Source of the DNA: Kalmanozyma brasiliensis GHG001
Lineage: Eukaryota > Basidiomycota > Ustilaginomycetes > Ustilaginales
NCBI RefSeq assembly: GCF_000497045.1
Contig: NW_015961962.1
Span: 186,001-250,000 of the forward strand
Direction of reading: 5' to 3'
DNA length: 64,000 nucleotides
The notes beneath the pieces are model-generated. The model was not told the origin of the DNA and did no database searches. It saw only the letters and a list, made by a program, of their open reading frames with translations. Position 1 is the stretch's first letter, and the number at the start of each line of letters is the position of its first letter. A program made the position numbers and the translations under genes. Shown here one piece after another: positions 17,623-27,893 of the stretch.

Positions 17623-19188
17623 ATGCCCAGCGCCAAGGCGTCATCGTCCTCCTCGGCGGCAGGGTCTAAGCTCACCAAGCTCGAGACGGCGCTCTATCGA
17701 GCTGCTCAATCAGCACCCGGCGGCATCATCACTCAAGACCAGATCTCGGAACAATTCAAACATGAGCAGATCGATGACCGGCTTCAAGCCATCAACGGTC
17801 TTCTGCGGAAGAATCTCTTCACCGCACAATCTCTCCAGGGTACCATCCAATTCGCCGCTACCGCCAGGGCTGAGGCCAGCATCATGGGCAAGCTCGACGA
17901 GAACGAAACCATGGTCTACTCGCACATCAAGGACGCGCGCAACGACGGTATCTGGACAAAGCAGCTCAAGAACAGGACCAACTTGCACCAGACCATCATC
18001 AATCGATGCCTCAAGTCGCTAGAGCAGAAGCAGCTCGTCAAGGCAGTCAAGTCTGTCAAGTATCCAACCAGGAAGATCTACATGCTGTTCGGTCTCACTC
18101 CGTCGATCGAGCTCTCGGGTGGTCCGTGGTACACCGACAACGAGCTCGATACCGGCTTCATCAATGAGCTGTCCATGGCCATCCTAAACTTCATTCGGTC
18201 CAAGTCCTTTCCCAAGAACGGCCAGTCAAGGGCGCTGTTCCCGACCAGCCACACGTCGCAACTCCCATCAGCCAAAGCTATCCACTCATACCTTCGCAAC
18301 GCCGAGCTCACTGAAACCCAGCTCGAAGTCGAACACGTCGTTTCCCTGCTCGACATTCTCGTGTACGACGAGCAGATCGAGAAGATCCCAGTGCTTTCGC
18401 TCAACGGTGGAGGTGGAGGCATCAACGAATTTGACGAAGAAGATCAAAACTACTCGGACTCGGAGCGCTCAACGGACGGCAGTGGATCGGACAGCGAGTC
18501 AGCAAGTGGGTCAGACAGCGAGTCGTCGGCGCAGGAAACAGGGTCAGACAAGGGCCACGGAAAGAAGAAGATCAAAAAGGAACGCAAAGTTGATGATGAT
18601 GAAGACGACGACAGCGACGACGAGAATGCTGGTCCGGTCAAGAGTGGCAAGCGCAAGTCGGGCTCAAAGTCAGAGTCGCGGAAGAAGAGCAAGAAGAGCA
18701 AAACATCTTCGCGGCGGACCAAATCCAAAGACAAGCGCAGCAGTCGTTCAAGGTCACGCTCTAGGTCCCGCTCTCGCTCCCGCGCCGCCTCCTCAGACGT
18801 CGAAAATGGATCCGAATCCGATGCATCGTCCTCATCTTCAGATCACGGACGCAGACGGTCCAGCAGCAAGAAGAGTCGCTCCAACGGCAAATCTTCCTCA
18901 GGCATGGGTGACGGTGACTTTGTCCCATTCGTATACAGAGCCATCCGACCACACTCGGTCAAGGTCAGGTGGACGGAAACGCCCTGTGGACACTGTCCCG
19001 TCTTTGACTTCTGTGACGATACCGGCCCTGTCAACGCCGAGACTTGCGAGTACTTTGGAGGCAAGGAGGACGAGCTCGGCAGGAAGGTCAAGAATGGCTG
19101 GATCGACACGATCGCATTCGACGACGACGAGGAGGAGCCAGAGGAGGCCGACGAAGGGGACGATGTCAAGATGGTGGATGATGCATGA
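17623..19188 (+). CDS. rpc34: RNA polymerase III subunit RPC6/Rpc34 with large acidic-SR insertion
   Basis: Rpc34 forms a Pol III-specific trimer with Rpc82 and Rpc31 and opens promoter DNA during initiation at tRNA and 5S genes. The 521 aa protein has tandem winged-helix domains, roughly 15-80, 90-165 and 185-265, with the conserved GIWTKQLKNRTNLHQTIINR and KYPTRKIYMLFGL stretches. The C-terminus carries the iron-sulphur motif CGHCPVFDFC...C with cysteines at 455, 458, 464 and 475, matching human RPC39. Between them lies an insertion of about 160 residues, first acidic-serine (SDSES runs), then Lys-rich, then a pure SR-dipeptide tract (18748-18780). Usual family length is near 320-350 aa, so the insertion explains the excess. 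The ATG at 17623 is used because the upstream GTG is not a eukaryotic start. Confidence 0.93.
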   Translation: MPSAKASSSSSAAGSKLTKLETALYRAAQSAPGGIITQDQISEQFKHEQIDDRLQAINGLLRKNLFTAQSLQGTIQFAATARAEASIMGKLDENETMVYSHIKDARNDGIWTKQLKNRTNLHQTIINRCLKSLEQKQLVKAVKSVKYPTRKIYMLFGLTPSIELSGGPWYTDNELDTGFINELSMAILNFIRSKSFPKNGQSRALFPTSHTSQLPSAKAIHSYLRNAELTETQLEVEHVVSLLDILVYDEQIEKIPVLSLNGGGGGINEFDEEDQNYSDSERSTDGSGSDSESASGSDSESSAQETGSDKGHGKKKIKKERKVDDDEDDDSDDENAGPVKSGKRKSGSKSESRKKSKKSKTSSRRTKSKDKRSSRSRSRSRSRSRSRAASSDVENGSESDASSSSSDHGRRRSSSKKSRSNGKSSSGMGDGDFVPFVYRAIRPHSVKVRWTETPCGHCPVFDFCDDTGPVNAETCEYFGGKEDELGRKVKNGWIDTIAFDDDEEEPEEADEGDDVKMVDDA

Positions 19189-20340
19189 TTTCCGAGCAAG
19201 ACTCTTTTGCAAATAAGCTTCTTTGTCACATTGGCTGCGTATGCAAATTGATTGTGGGGTTGACCGGCTCAATGATCGCCGGAAGTGGATATTGTGAGAC
19301 CCGTTAAGCTCCCACCCTTGGAAGACTCCAAGGCGAATCAAAAGCAACCTTTGACTCAACATGCCGAAGCACGAGCCTTGACTCATGCCTTTTGAGCGAC
19401 AGCTTGAGCCAGCGTTTGACTCCTGCATCTTTCATGCATGACGGCGTAAGATGCATTGGCGTGGGACTCTCCGTGCCGCTTTCCGTTGTCAAGGAACGAC
19501 GATTGGGAGTCTGTGTCACCACGCTTCGTCTCCTTCAAAAAACCCCCACCCCATGAAAGGAGTGGGCGGACAATGCTCTTGAAGTGCAGCCGCCGGGCTC
19601 AACTCGGTGCATGTAGTAGCTTGCCCATTCGTTCTGCTCTTACGCCCACGCCATTCAGAATAAGTCATTGAACGCCCCAGACTGAGAAGATCTCGCGGTG
19701 GTCTTCAGTCTCTGAAAACGTCTATGACCGCATCGCGCTGGCATCATTCTCATACACTGAGCTGACTATGTTGCACTTCAAGCTGATGGCGGACGCGGCT
19801 GTCGACAGCGGTACAATTACTTCACCGACCAGTCACAATGCCAGATCGACCATGCATGATGCAGAGACTCCCGCCAACGAAGCAGGGATGAGACTTGCGT
19901 CGGTGGATTGGTTGACAAGCTTCGCCTCGGTTCACGCGTGCCTTGAACTGTAAGCTCATCTGAACACCTGACAATGCACCAAGAAGTTCATGTGACCCAC
20001 AAAGGTAATTTGACTGCATCATGGTCAACACTTCCAACCCCTGTCTCGAGTCGTGCAGTGTGAAGCATGCCGGATAGGCCTTTCACTGCTACAGGGGTGC
20101 TGAAGCATCAACGGATGCTCTGGACCGTACCAGGGTGTTGGCTCGGCAGCCTATAAGAGACCCTCATCGCTTCTTACCCTTTCCTCTCGGCTCCTCACTT
20201 CCCTCCTCTCTCATCCACTCACCGTAGTCTTGCCGGTCAAGCACCTTCTGAATCCTCGCCCCTGTCCACTTCTGCTTTCTGCCTTTCCCAAATCACCTCG
20301 CTCCCCGAATTTTCTTACACCACGCGCCATTTCTGTCAAC
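19189..20340. promoter_or_regulatory. Upstream region of the GH45 endoglucanase gene
   Basis: This 1152 bp region follows the Rpc34 stop and precedes the endoglucanase ATG. A TATAAGA element lies at 20152-20158, followed by a CT-rich leader. I looked for the smut b-heterodimer site (GATG-N9-ACA) on both strands and found none. No gene is supported here. Confidence 0.55.
20152..20158 (+). promoter_or_regulatory. TATA box of the endoglucanase gene
   Basis: TATAAGA sits 183 bp before the ATG and is followed by a pyrimidine-rich stretch typical of fungal transcription starts. Confidence 0.55.
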
Positions 20341-21528
20341 ATGGCTCTCAAACTCAACATCGGCCTTCTCGCCGTCTCCCTCTCTCTCGCGCTCGTCCAC
20401 CTTGATGGTGCCAGCGCCGGAATGGCTACCCGCTACTGGGATTGCTGCAAGCCCAGCGCCTCATGGAGTCGGTAGCAAACTCATGCGTCGTTGACGATCT
20501 GTGACATTCACGGAGCATCTGATATGCTTTATTGAACGAAAGGCTGACCTCTGAACGAAATATTGTCCTTTCCTCTACTCACAGACAACAAAGCTCCCGT
20601 CTACGCTCCAGTTGACACCTGCAAGGCGGACGGTGTGACCCTCATCGACCCTTCGCAGGCCGACCAAGGTCAGAGCGGCTGCAACGGCGGCAACCAGTAC
20701 ATGTGCAGCTGCATGCAGCCCTTCAACGATGAGTCGGACTCTACCCTTGGTCTGGGCTTTGCTGCCTTCAGCGCTGGTAGCGAGTCGGAGACCGACTGTG
20801 CGTGCTACTACGCCGAGTTTGCTCACGACGGTCAGGGCAAGCCGATCAAGCGCAACAAGCTTCTGTTCCAGGTGACCAACACGGGTGGCGACGTTCAGAG
20901 CGAGAACATCGACTTCCAGATTCCCGGTGGTGGACTGGGCGCCTTCGCCCAGGGCTGTCCTGCTCAGTGGAGCACTCCTGCCTCGCAGTGGGGTCAGACC
21001 TACGGCGGTGTCTCATCCGCCTCGCAGTGCAGCAACTTGCCCCATGCCCTGCAGGAAGGCTGCCAGTGGCGATTCTCGCAGTGGGGCGACAACCCGGTGC
21101 TCAAGGGCGCACCCAAGCGCGTTCGTTGCCCCAAGAGTCTCATCGACCGATCAGGCTGCCAGCGCAAGGACGACAACACGGTCAGCCCTTACTCCGGCCA
21201 GGTGGACAGCGGCAACACGGCTGCGCCTGCTCAGTACAAGCGCAACCGAAGTGTCTGCCTGGGTGGCAAGAAGGAAAGCTACGGCGCTCCCGGTACTGGA
21301 GGTTCTCATGTTCAGCCGATTGGCTACGGTTCTGGAAACGGTGGTGCTGCTGAGGGCTCCAACAACGGCGCTGGACAGGGTGCTGGCGATAAGCCGGCTC
21401 CTGGAGCCAATAATGGCGCCGTTTCTCCTAGCTCGAACGGTGGGGGCTCTGCTCCGCAGGGCTACAGCCCAACCAAGCCCTCGGTCCCCAAGGGCCACAA
21501 GAAACACCGCGTCTGCCAGTGGGAGTGA
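20341..21528 (+). CDS. egl1: Secreted GH45 endoglucanase, Egl1-like, two exons
   Basis: The enzyme cleaves beta-1,4-glucan, probably plant cellulose; the Ustilago maydis member Egl1 is a filament-specific endoglucanase. Exon 1 encodes a signal peptide (residues 1 to about 26, ending LDGASAG) and MATRYWDCCKPSASW, with the nucleophile-side catalytic Asp near 34. Exon 2 begins NKAPVYAPVDTCKADG and holds the second catalytic Asp near 152 in NIDFQIPGGGLGAF, plus many paired cysteines. Beyond about residue 265 is a Gly/Ser/Asn-rich tail ending HKKHRVCQWE. The only donor that keeps frame is GTCGGT at 20468 (intron 20468-20584, acceptor CACAG, CTGAC inside); the better-looking GTAGCA at 20472 breaks the frame. 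The predicted length is 356 aa. Family assignment is certain; orthology to egl1 is likely. Confidence 0.9.
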
Positions 21529-22154
21529 TCGCGTTTCCTGCTGTTGCTGCCCGTAACTGAGCTCACTCCCGTAGCTGTCCAAGTCCGCCAGCCATCGCTT
21601 CGCTTCGCTTCTCTTCCGTAGACACTCTTCTCCTTCTGCGAGGGAGATTCTTCAATTCACTTCCTCCTTTCCGTCGGCGTAACAGCCATCCATTTTCTCC
21701 TCGCGTGTCCGTGATTACGAGGTTGAAGATCTAAGCGAGTCTGTCAAAGTCTGAGCTTAGCTGCAGTGCCAAGGGTGAGTAGTGACTCGAAGATCGTGGC
21801 TGCAGATGGCGACTCTGCATTCGGAAAATTTCAAGAAGATCACCGGCTCGGGTGGGAGCATCAGCCTGAGCTAGAAGAAAGAGCTTCGACCTCATGAGAA
21901 GGTGATGCGGGTAGAAAATCTCCACTTGCTAAAGTCACACATCAAGGTTGCTTAACATAGCTCATCCTGCCAAAGGGTTAAACGAAGGTCGGCTTACCTC
22001 ATTTCATCCCACCTTCCTGGTCCTTGTACTCGTCTTCGGCCTGTCAGTGTCACTGCAGACCCTTGGATCTCGCGCAGCAACCTTAGTCTGGCAGTCGAAG
22101 GGGCACCCTCGGACTCTTCTTGCTCTGTCCTCCCGTTCCGAGTCTATTTCCAGT
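21529..22154. promoter_or_regulatory. Gap between endoglucanase and Edc4-KMO genes
   Basis: This 626 bp tandem gap holds the endoglucanase 3' UTR and the next promoter. The downstream frame stays open back to 21948 but has no ATG before 22155, so the extra 69 codons are probably leader. Confidence 0.55.
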
Positions 22155-25100
22155 ATGCCGCCGACTCCACCACCTCGTCCGGAGGGCTTCTCTTCGTCCT
22201 CAACCACGACTCCATCCAAGACTGGTCAGACAGCCTCTACCATCTCGGCCTCCAATTCATTGCTCGATCTACTCGCCGGCGCTCCTGGGCGCGTCACTTC
22301 GCCGCCTTCCTCATCGGCTGCCGCCTCGTCTTCACTTGCTTCTCTTCTCTCTCAGCCATCGGAGTCGCAACAATCCCCGTCGCCCGCGTCGTCCGCACCT
22401 CTCCCTACGCCTTTGAGCGCGCCTTCGACAAACGGAGTGCACAAAGCCCCAGGGATCGCACCAAGCGCCATGTCTGACTCTTCGCAGCAGCAGCAACAGC
22501 CGGGGCGAGACGTGAGCCACCTCATGCAAAAGTTCTTGGCACCTTCCTCTCCGCTGCTAGTGGTATCACCGAATGGCAAGACCGCTGAAAATGCGGATCC
22601 AATGGAACAGACGTCCAGTCCCAGTCAGCCTTCACAAGCCCCTCAGAACAAAGTGCTCCAACTGCCACCTTCCCCTCCTAGCTCCGAAAGCAGTGCGACC
22701 GCCACAAAGCTTCGTCCAGCGCCTACAGATCAGAAATCCTCAACTGATGGAACAAAGCCTTCAGCGCCCGGTCAGGAGACACCTTCTGCCAATGGTCCCT
22801 CTTCCAAGTCGTTGCCGCCTCCACCTGCTTCGAGTGCGCCCGCAGCCCCCTCGCCCTCGGTCAAGACACCATTTGACTTTGTCAGTCCCTTCGACATGCT
22901 TTCCAAGCGCGATGACCCTGTCACAACAGCCCCAGCAGCTCCCTCTCAGTCATATCCCGCCGCTCAAGCCAAACAGGAATTTATCCAGTCTTCCAATGGA
23001 TACGAAGCCGCGAGCGCAGGTATCGAAAGCTTGCTTCAGAAGCTCTCGTCATCAGCGCAAGCAAACAAAGCTTCTCAAAGGCCCTCCTCAGCCGGTCAGA
23101 CAACTTCGCTTCTGGCCCTTGCTGGACCAACTCCACCACCGAAGAAAACGGAACCAGAGAGCCAGCCATCAGAGACATCTTCAGCTGTGTCTGCAAACAC
23201 TCCCGCTTCATCGGGCTCGTCTCCAACTCGACCAACATTCCGAAGGCTGCCAACCGTTCCCGCCGTACTCAATGCACCGGACAAGCAGCATCACGCCTCA
23301 CGCCACGTCGCATTGCTCAGACAAGAAGATGCTTTCGATGATCCCAAGTCTTCGGGACTCTCTGTCCTATCGCCTTCTCGCTCCTCCAGCGCTCCCAGCA
23401 TTGCTACCCTCGATCTTGCCGCCAAGCAGCCAGGTGGCCTTTCCAGCTTGAGACACACCAAGGTCGAGACTTCGGGTGTCGCTCTCATCTCTTCACCCTT
23501 CCATTTCCCTTGCAACGTCTCCGCTGCCGGCCTCCTTCCAGCCTCGCGCGTCGCCAACTTTGGCCACGATGTTGCCTGCTACAGCATGTCGAAAGGCAAG
23601 ATCAGGCTTATCCACGTCGGAACAGGAGCGAGGCTGTTGGTGCAAACGCCCAAGAAAGCTTCCATCAGGTCCATTGTCGCCTTCGAGTCGGATGAGAACG
23701 GCGGAACTTTCCTGCTCGCCGCCCTGGTTGAGCGATCGAAGGATGCCCAGGACGAAGGCGTCGTCCTCTGGCAGGTCCCTTCTGCCTTTGTGCTGCAAGG
23801 CAAGGAGGATTCAGAACCTACTCTGCTCGCTCGCGTCACCGCCGACCCTTACAAGAGCACCTTTGTCTATCGCTTCACAGCTATTGCCTGGAACCCGACG
23901 CAGCCCAAGCTCGCCATCTCTACCAGCGATAGCAACGTCGTTGTCTTCGACGTAGGACGACAGCTGCTCGCATCATCCAAGAGCTTCCGGTCATTTGACG
24001 AATCCGAAGTCGACCCGCAAAGCAAAGACGTGGCTCGCAACGAGCCTCTGGCCGGCTTCGCTTTCTCCCCGGACGGGACCATGCTTGCCACGATCTCGGC
24101 ACCGCTCGAAGGCGACGTCTCGTGGATCCTGGGCTTCAAGAGCCTGGACGGGAAAGCGTCTGCCGTGGACGACATGTCCTTCCTCATCAAGTCACCTTTG
24201 CAAGAGCCAATGATCATCAGCCATCTCTCCTTCATTGCTGGATCCAACACGGACGGCGCTGAGAACGACGATGCCTCCCAAGCCACAGCAATTCGAGGTG
24301 TCCTCATCGGCTTCAGATGCAACACCATCTTGGGTCTATACGATCTCGCCTCGCGCTCTTTCAAGCATGTCTGGAAGTTCCAAAGCCCACCACAGGCATC
24401 CGCGGGCGTGGAGGAGCACTTCAACCTCGTCCACCTGGACAAACAGAGCAACACCCTGTTGGTTTGCAACAGCTTCCGCTCATCCATCTTTGCCGTGCCG
24501 CTCGATCTGCAGCCGCTCCCCTCCCTTTCGGGCGGCACCAAGCTGGCGGATCGTGCATCGCTACCAACCCGCCTCGAGCAGGGTCTGCTGCCATGGAGCA
24601 TCCAACTCTCCTACCCGATCGAAGAGTATGCTCTGCAGGACCCATGCACTTCGGTGACCATCAGCTCCAATGTCGATGACGCGGACGAACCGGCCAGGCT
24701 CTTCGTGGCCTTCCCGGAGGGCATCAGCGTGGTTCAACTGCTGAAGCCTGAGTGTCCTGCCGAGGAGTCTGAGAACAACCTTGCAGCACCGGCTGACGAG
24801 AAGCCCGAGGCCGAGCCTGTCCCGGTTGCAGCGGCACCAGAGGAGCCGTCTCAAGCATCCGCGATCGATGCACAGCCAGCACTCAGCAAGTCGAGCAAAA
24901 AGAAGAGCAAGAAGAAGAAGGCTGCCGCTGCTGCTGCCTCTGCAGAGGAAGCGGTTCCCAGCAGGCCTGAGGAGTCATTTGACATCAGCCAAGCGCCCAG
25001 CGCCGAGCCTCCTATTGTCGCCGCTTCGGACGAGGAGCCGAGCGAACAGCATCCTTCAGCTTCGACACCCAGGGGAAGCGCATCCGTTAAAGAAGCTCCA

Positions 25101-27560
25101 GCGCAGCAGCCTCCAGCCGAGATCAGCTTTTCTGCCGATGATGTCAATGCCGCCCTCTCGGACACGATCACTTCGGCAGTGCACGACGCCGTTTCTGCCA
25201 ACATCAGCAACGGCTTCCAGCAATCCATCGAGACCGCCATACCTCAAGAGGTAGAGCGACTCATCACCTCGACCGAACTCAAGGCCGAGCTCACCCGCAA
25301 CATCGCCCAGACCATCCTGCCCGCAGTACAGCGAACCGCCATGGAGGTGGTCAGCCGCGTTCTCGCGCCTCACTTCGAGGAGGTCATGATGCAGGTCTCT
25401 GACCGCGTCGAGCGCACTATCGTCTCGGAAATCACCAACGTCAGAAAGACGCTGATTGCCGAGCAGGCCACATCCTTGAACGACACGGACAAGGTGGTCA
25501 AGGCGATCCAAGAACAAGTCAACGACGTGCTTGTGCGGGTCAAGGACCTCAAGGTTCAGCAAACAGACAAGATTGTCGAGCTTAAGACCGAAGAGGCTCC
25601 TCGCGAAACAACAAAGCTGAACGGTGCGAGCCGACTCGTCTCCACCTCTGCAGACGAGCTCTCCGAGGTCGAAGCTGCTCCCGCCGTCAAAGCTCGTGAC
25701 TTCTCCGAGACCGCACCCGCTCCCACCACCCCTCCTCAGCAGAACGCTCGCAACACGTCACTCGAAGGCATGCAACTCGCGCCGGCTGCCCTGCCGACGA
25801 AGTGCCGCCTTCCTGAGCGCGTTGCCATCATCGGTGCCGGTCCCGTTGGTTGTCTCGCCGGTCTCGCTTTCGCTCAGCGTGGCTGCAAGGTCGACATCTT
25901 CGAATCTCGCCCTGATCCGCGCACGGACGAAGCGGTCGCACGTGCATCGCAGCGCAGCATCAACCTCGCACTCTCCACTCGTGGCATCACCGGTCTTCGC
26001 AGCGTCAGCCTGGTTGGCCTAGGCAAGTACGCCTCGAGCGGCAAGGACCTTGCTGATCTCGTTCTGCAGGACTCCGTGCCTATGAGGGCAAGAATGATCC
26101 ACGTCGTGACGAAGCAGGCGACCAACGGCAGGGACGCACAGGTCAAAGAGATCAGCCAGTTGTACAGCACCAAGGGCGAGAGCATCAACTCGGTGGATCG
26201 CGGTAGGCTCAACAACATCCTGCTCGACCACGCCCTGATGCATCCCAACGTCGACGTGCACTTCGAGCACAAGCTGCAGACCGTTGACTTTGACCACGAT
26301 ACGAGATCAGCGGGACAGCAGGCGTCGGTGCCTGTCGCCAACGGTGTCACTGTGAAGAAGTCGATTCGCGGTGCCAATGGCAACAGGCCCGGCGGGGAGT
26401 CGTCTGCTGATGAGTCGTATCGTCGCGGCGGGAAGGGCAAGGCTCTTTCCAGTAAGAACCGACGCAATGGCCAGCAACAGCAGCAGGCCAAGTCATCTGC
26501 CGCCGATCGTCTGCGCCTCGAGTTCAACGTGCACAGCAACAACCAGCGTATTCCCAAGACGACGTCCACGCACCTTGCGTCCTTCGTCGTGGGCTGCGAC
26601 GGCGCTCACTCCTCCATCCGCTCCGCCATGGGCAGCCTCATCCGCATGCACTACACGCACAACTACATCGACACGGGCTACGTCGAGCTTTCGATCCCGG
26701 CACGCACCTCGCTCTCCTCGGGCTCGCGCATCCGCGGCTCCGGCGGGTCAGACGGCAAACCCGGTGGTCACGACGCCTTCCACCTCGACCCGAACCACCT
26801 GCATATCTGGCCGCGCCACTCGTTCATGCTCATCGCGCTGCCCAACCTCGACGGAAGCTTCACGTGCACGCTGTTTGCGCCGTTCAAGATGTTTGCCTCT
26901 GAGCTGTCCAACAAAGACGGCATACTGAGTGTGTTCAGGGAGCACTTCCCGGATGCACTGCCTCTGATCGGCGAGGAGAAGCTGGTGGAGAGTCTGACGA
27001 GTCGTCGCGCGAGTGCGCTGGGGAGCGTCCAGTGCGATCCGTACCACTACAAGGACCGAGCGGTGCTGATCGGCGATGCGGCGCATGCGATGCTGCCCTT
27101 CTACGGCCAAGGGCTCAACTGTGGGTTTGAAGACGTCCGTGTGATGTTCGACATCATCGACGACAGTGAGGTGCTGCAGGATGCGCTGGAGAGGTATACC
27201 AAGGAACGCCACCCGGATTTGGTGGCCATCTTGCAGTTGGCCGAACAGAACTATCGCGAGATGGCGCATAGCGTCGTGTCGTGGCCGTACCTGTTGCGGA
27301 AGAAGCTCGATGGGCTGCTGATGAGCGTGCTGCCGGCGAGCGTGTGGAGCAGCTTGTACGCCATGACGACGTTCAGCAATCTGCCGTACTCGACGGTGAT
27401 CAAGGCCGAACAGCGACAGCAGCGGGTCATCAGCAATGTCCTGCTCACGTCGGTTGTTGGCGTGCTGACGGGTGCTGTGGTGGGCGCGTACAGGACAAGG
27501 GGCGTCTGGCAGCCGGTTACGAAGGGATGGATCGAGGGGCTGCAGAAGAAGGTCGCGTAA
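22155..27560 (+). CDS. Edc4/Ge-1-like WD40 scaffold fused in frame to kynurenine 3-monooxygenase (Bna4)
   Basis: One uninterrupted ORF of 1801 aa carries two proteins. Residues 1-440 are Ser/Pro-rich with FDFVSPFDMLS. About 447-866 is a divergent WD40 domain (VANFGHDVACYSMSKGKIRL, YRFTAIAWNPTQPKLAIS). About 989-1136 is a helical oligomerisation region resembling the Edc4/Ge-1 decapping scaffold of P-bodies. From about 1206 follows a complete FAD monooxygenase: VAIIGAGPVGCLAG near 1227, VVGCDGAHSSIRSAMG near 1482, RAVLIGDAAHAMLPFYGQG near 1639, and a C-terminal membrane helix near 1763-1780. KMO makes 3-hydroxykynurenine for NAD synthesis at the mitochondrial outer membrane. An in-frame ATG at 25770 could start a free 596 aa KMO. 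No stop or obvious intron separates the halves. KMO identity is very strong; the Edc4 call is moderate. Confidence 0.82.
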   Translation: MPPTPPPRPEGFSSSSTTTPSKTGQTASTISASNSLLDLLAGAPGRVTSPPSSSAAASSSLASLLSQPSESQQSPSPASSAPLPTPLSAPSTNGVHKAPGIAPSAMSDSSQQQQQPGRDVSHLMQKFLAPSSPLLVVSPNGKTAENADPMEQTSSPSQPSQAPQNKVLQLPPSPPSSESSATATKLRPAPTDQKSSTDGTKPSAPGQETPSANGPSSKSLPPPPASSAPAAPSPSVKTPFDFVSPFDMLSKRDDPVTTAPAAPSQSYPAAQAKQEFIQSSNGYEAASAGIESLLQKLSSSAQANKASQRPSSAGQTTSLLALAGPTPPPKKTEPESQPSETSSAVSANTPASSGSSPTRPTFRRLPTVPAVLNAPDKQHHASRHVALLRQEDAFDDPKSSGLSVLSPSRSSSAPSIATLDLAAKQPGGLSSLRHTKVETSGVALISSPFHFPCNVSAAGLLPASRVANFGHDVACYSMSKGKIRLIHVGTGARLLVQTPKKASIRSIVAFESDENGGTFLLAALVERSKDAQDEGVVLWQVPSAFVLQGKEDSEPTLLARVTADPYKSTFVYRFTAIAWNPTQPKLAISTSDSNVVVFDVGRQLLASSKSFRSFDESEVDPQSKDVARNEPLAGFAFSPDGTMLATISAPLEGDVSWILGFKSLDGKASAVDDMSFLIKSPLQEPMIISHLSFIAGSNTDGAENDDASQATAIRGVLIGFRCNTILGLYDLASRSFKHVWKFQSPPQASAGVEEHFNLVHLDKQSNTLLVCNSFRSSIFAVPLDLQPLPSLSGGTKLADRASLPTRLEQGLLPWSIQLSYPIEEYALQDPCTSVTISSNVDDADEPARLFVAFPEGISVVQLLKPECPAEESENNLAAPADEKPEAEPVPVAAAPEEPSQASAIDAQPALSKSSKKKSKKKKAAAAAASAEEAVPSRPEESFDISQAPSAEPPIVAASDEEPSEQHPSASTPRGSASVKEAPAQQPPAEISFSADDVNAALSDTITSAVHDAVSANISNGFQQSIETAIPQEVERLITSTELKAELTRNIAQTILPAVQRTAMEVVSRVLAPHFEEVMMQVSDRVERTIVSEITNVRKTLIAEQATSLNDTDKVVKAIQEQVNDVLVRVKDLKVQQTDKIVELKTEEAPRETTKLNGASRLVSTSADELSEVEAAPAVKARDFSETAPAPTTPPQQNARNTSLEGMQLAPAALPTKCRLPERVAIIGAGPVGCLAGLAFAQRGCKVDIFESRPDPRTDEAVARASQRSINLALSTRGITGLRSVSLVGLGKYASSGKDLADLVLQDSVPMRARMIHVVTKQATNGRDAQVKEISQLYSTKGESINSVDRGRLNNILLDHALMHPNVDVHFEHKLQTVDFDHDTRSAGQQASVPVANGVTVKKSIRGANGNRPGGESSADESYRRGGKGKALSSKNRRNGQQQQQAKSSAADRLRLEFNVHSNNQRIPKTTSTHLASFVVGCDGAHSSIRSAMGSLIRMHYTHNYIDTGYVELSIPARTSLSSGSRIRGSGGSDGKPGGHDAFHLDPNHLHIWPRHSFMLIALPNLDGSFTCTLFAPFKMFASELSNKDGILSVFREHFPDALPLIGEEKLVESLTSRRASALGSVQCDPYHYKDRAVLIGDAAHAMLPFYGQGLNCGFEDVRVMFDIIDDSEVLQDALERYTKERHPDLVAILQLAEQNYREMAHSVVSWPYLLRKKLDGLLMSVLPASVWSSLYAMTTFSNLPYSTVIKAEQRQQRVISNVLLTSVVGVLTGAVVGAYRTRGVWQPVTKGWIEGLQKKVA

Positions 27561-27893
27561 AGCAGCTGACGTTGGTTCATGTCGTCTGGAACACCAGTCA
27601 CGTAGCAAAGCGAGTAGCCTTGCAATCTCACTGATGATTCCAGACCAAAGTGCGTGTTTCTGAGCACATTTCTGGTGAGGACATGATGCACTGACAGCGA
27701 AGGCAGCGAGTGCAAGGCCAGGAAATGACAACGCTCAGCTCATCCGCACAGTGCTTCACCGCTCACCCCGCACTGAACGCTTCACAACCCTCGCCCTATC
27801 TCACCATCTCACTCGTACAGACCTTTCTACTCACCTAGCCTGATCACAACCCACCAAATGACTGAGCAAAATACTGAATTGTCCACAACATGC
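27561..27893. other. Convergent 3' gap, KMO / acyltransferase-GT2
   Basis: This 333 bp region lies between convergent stops. No gene or RNA is seen. Confidence 0.55.

Noticed and set aside
19189..20340. b-heterodimer binding site upstream of the endoglucanase gene
   Set aside because: Scanning GATG-N9-ACA on both strands gave no match, so b control, if present, may be indirect.
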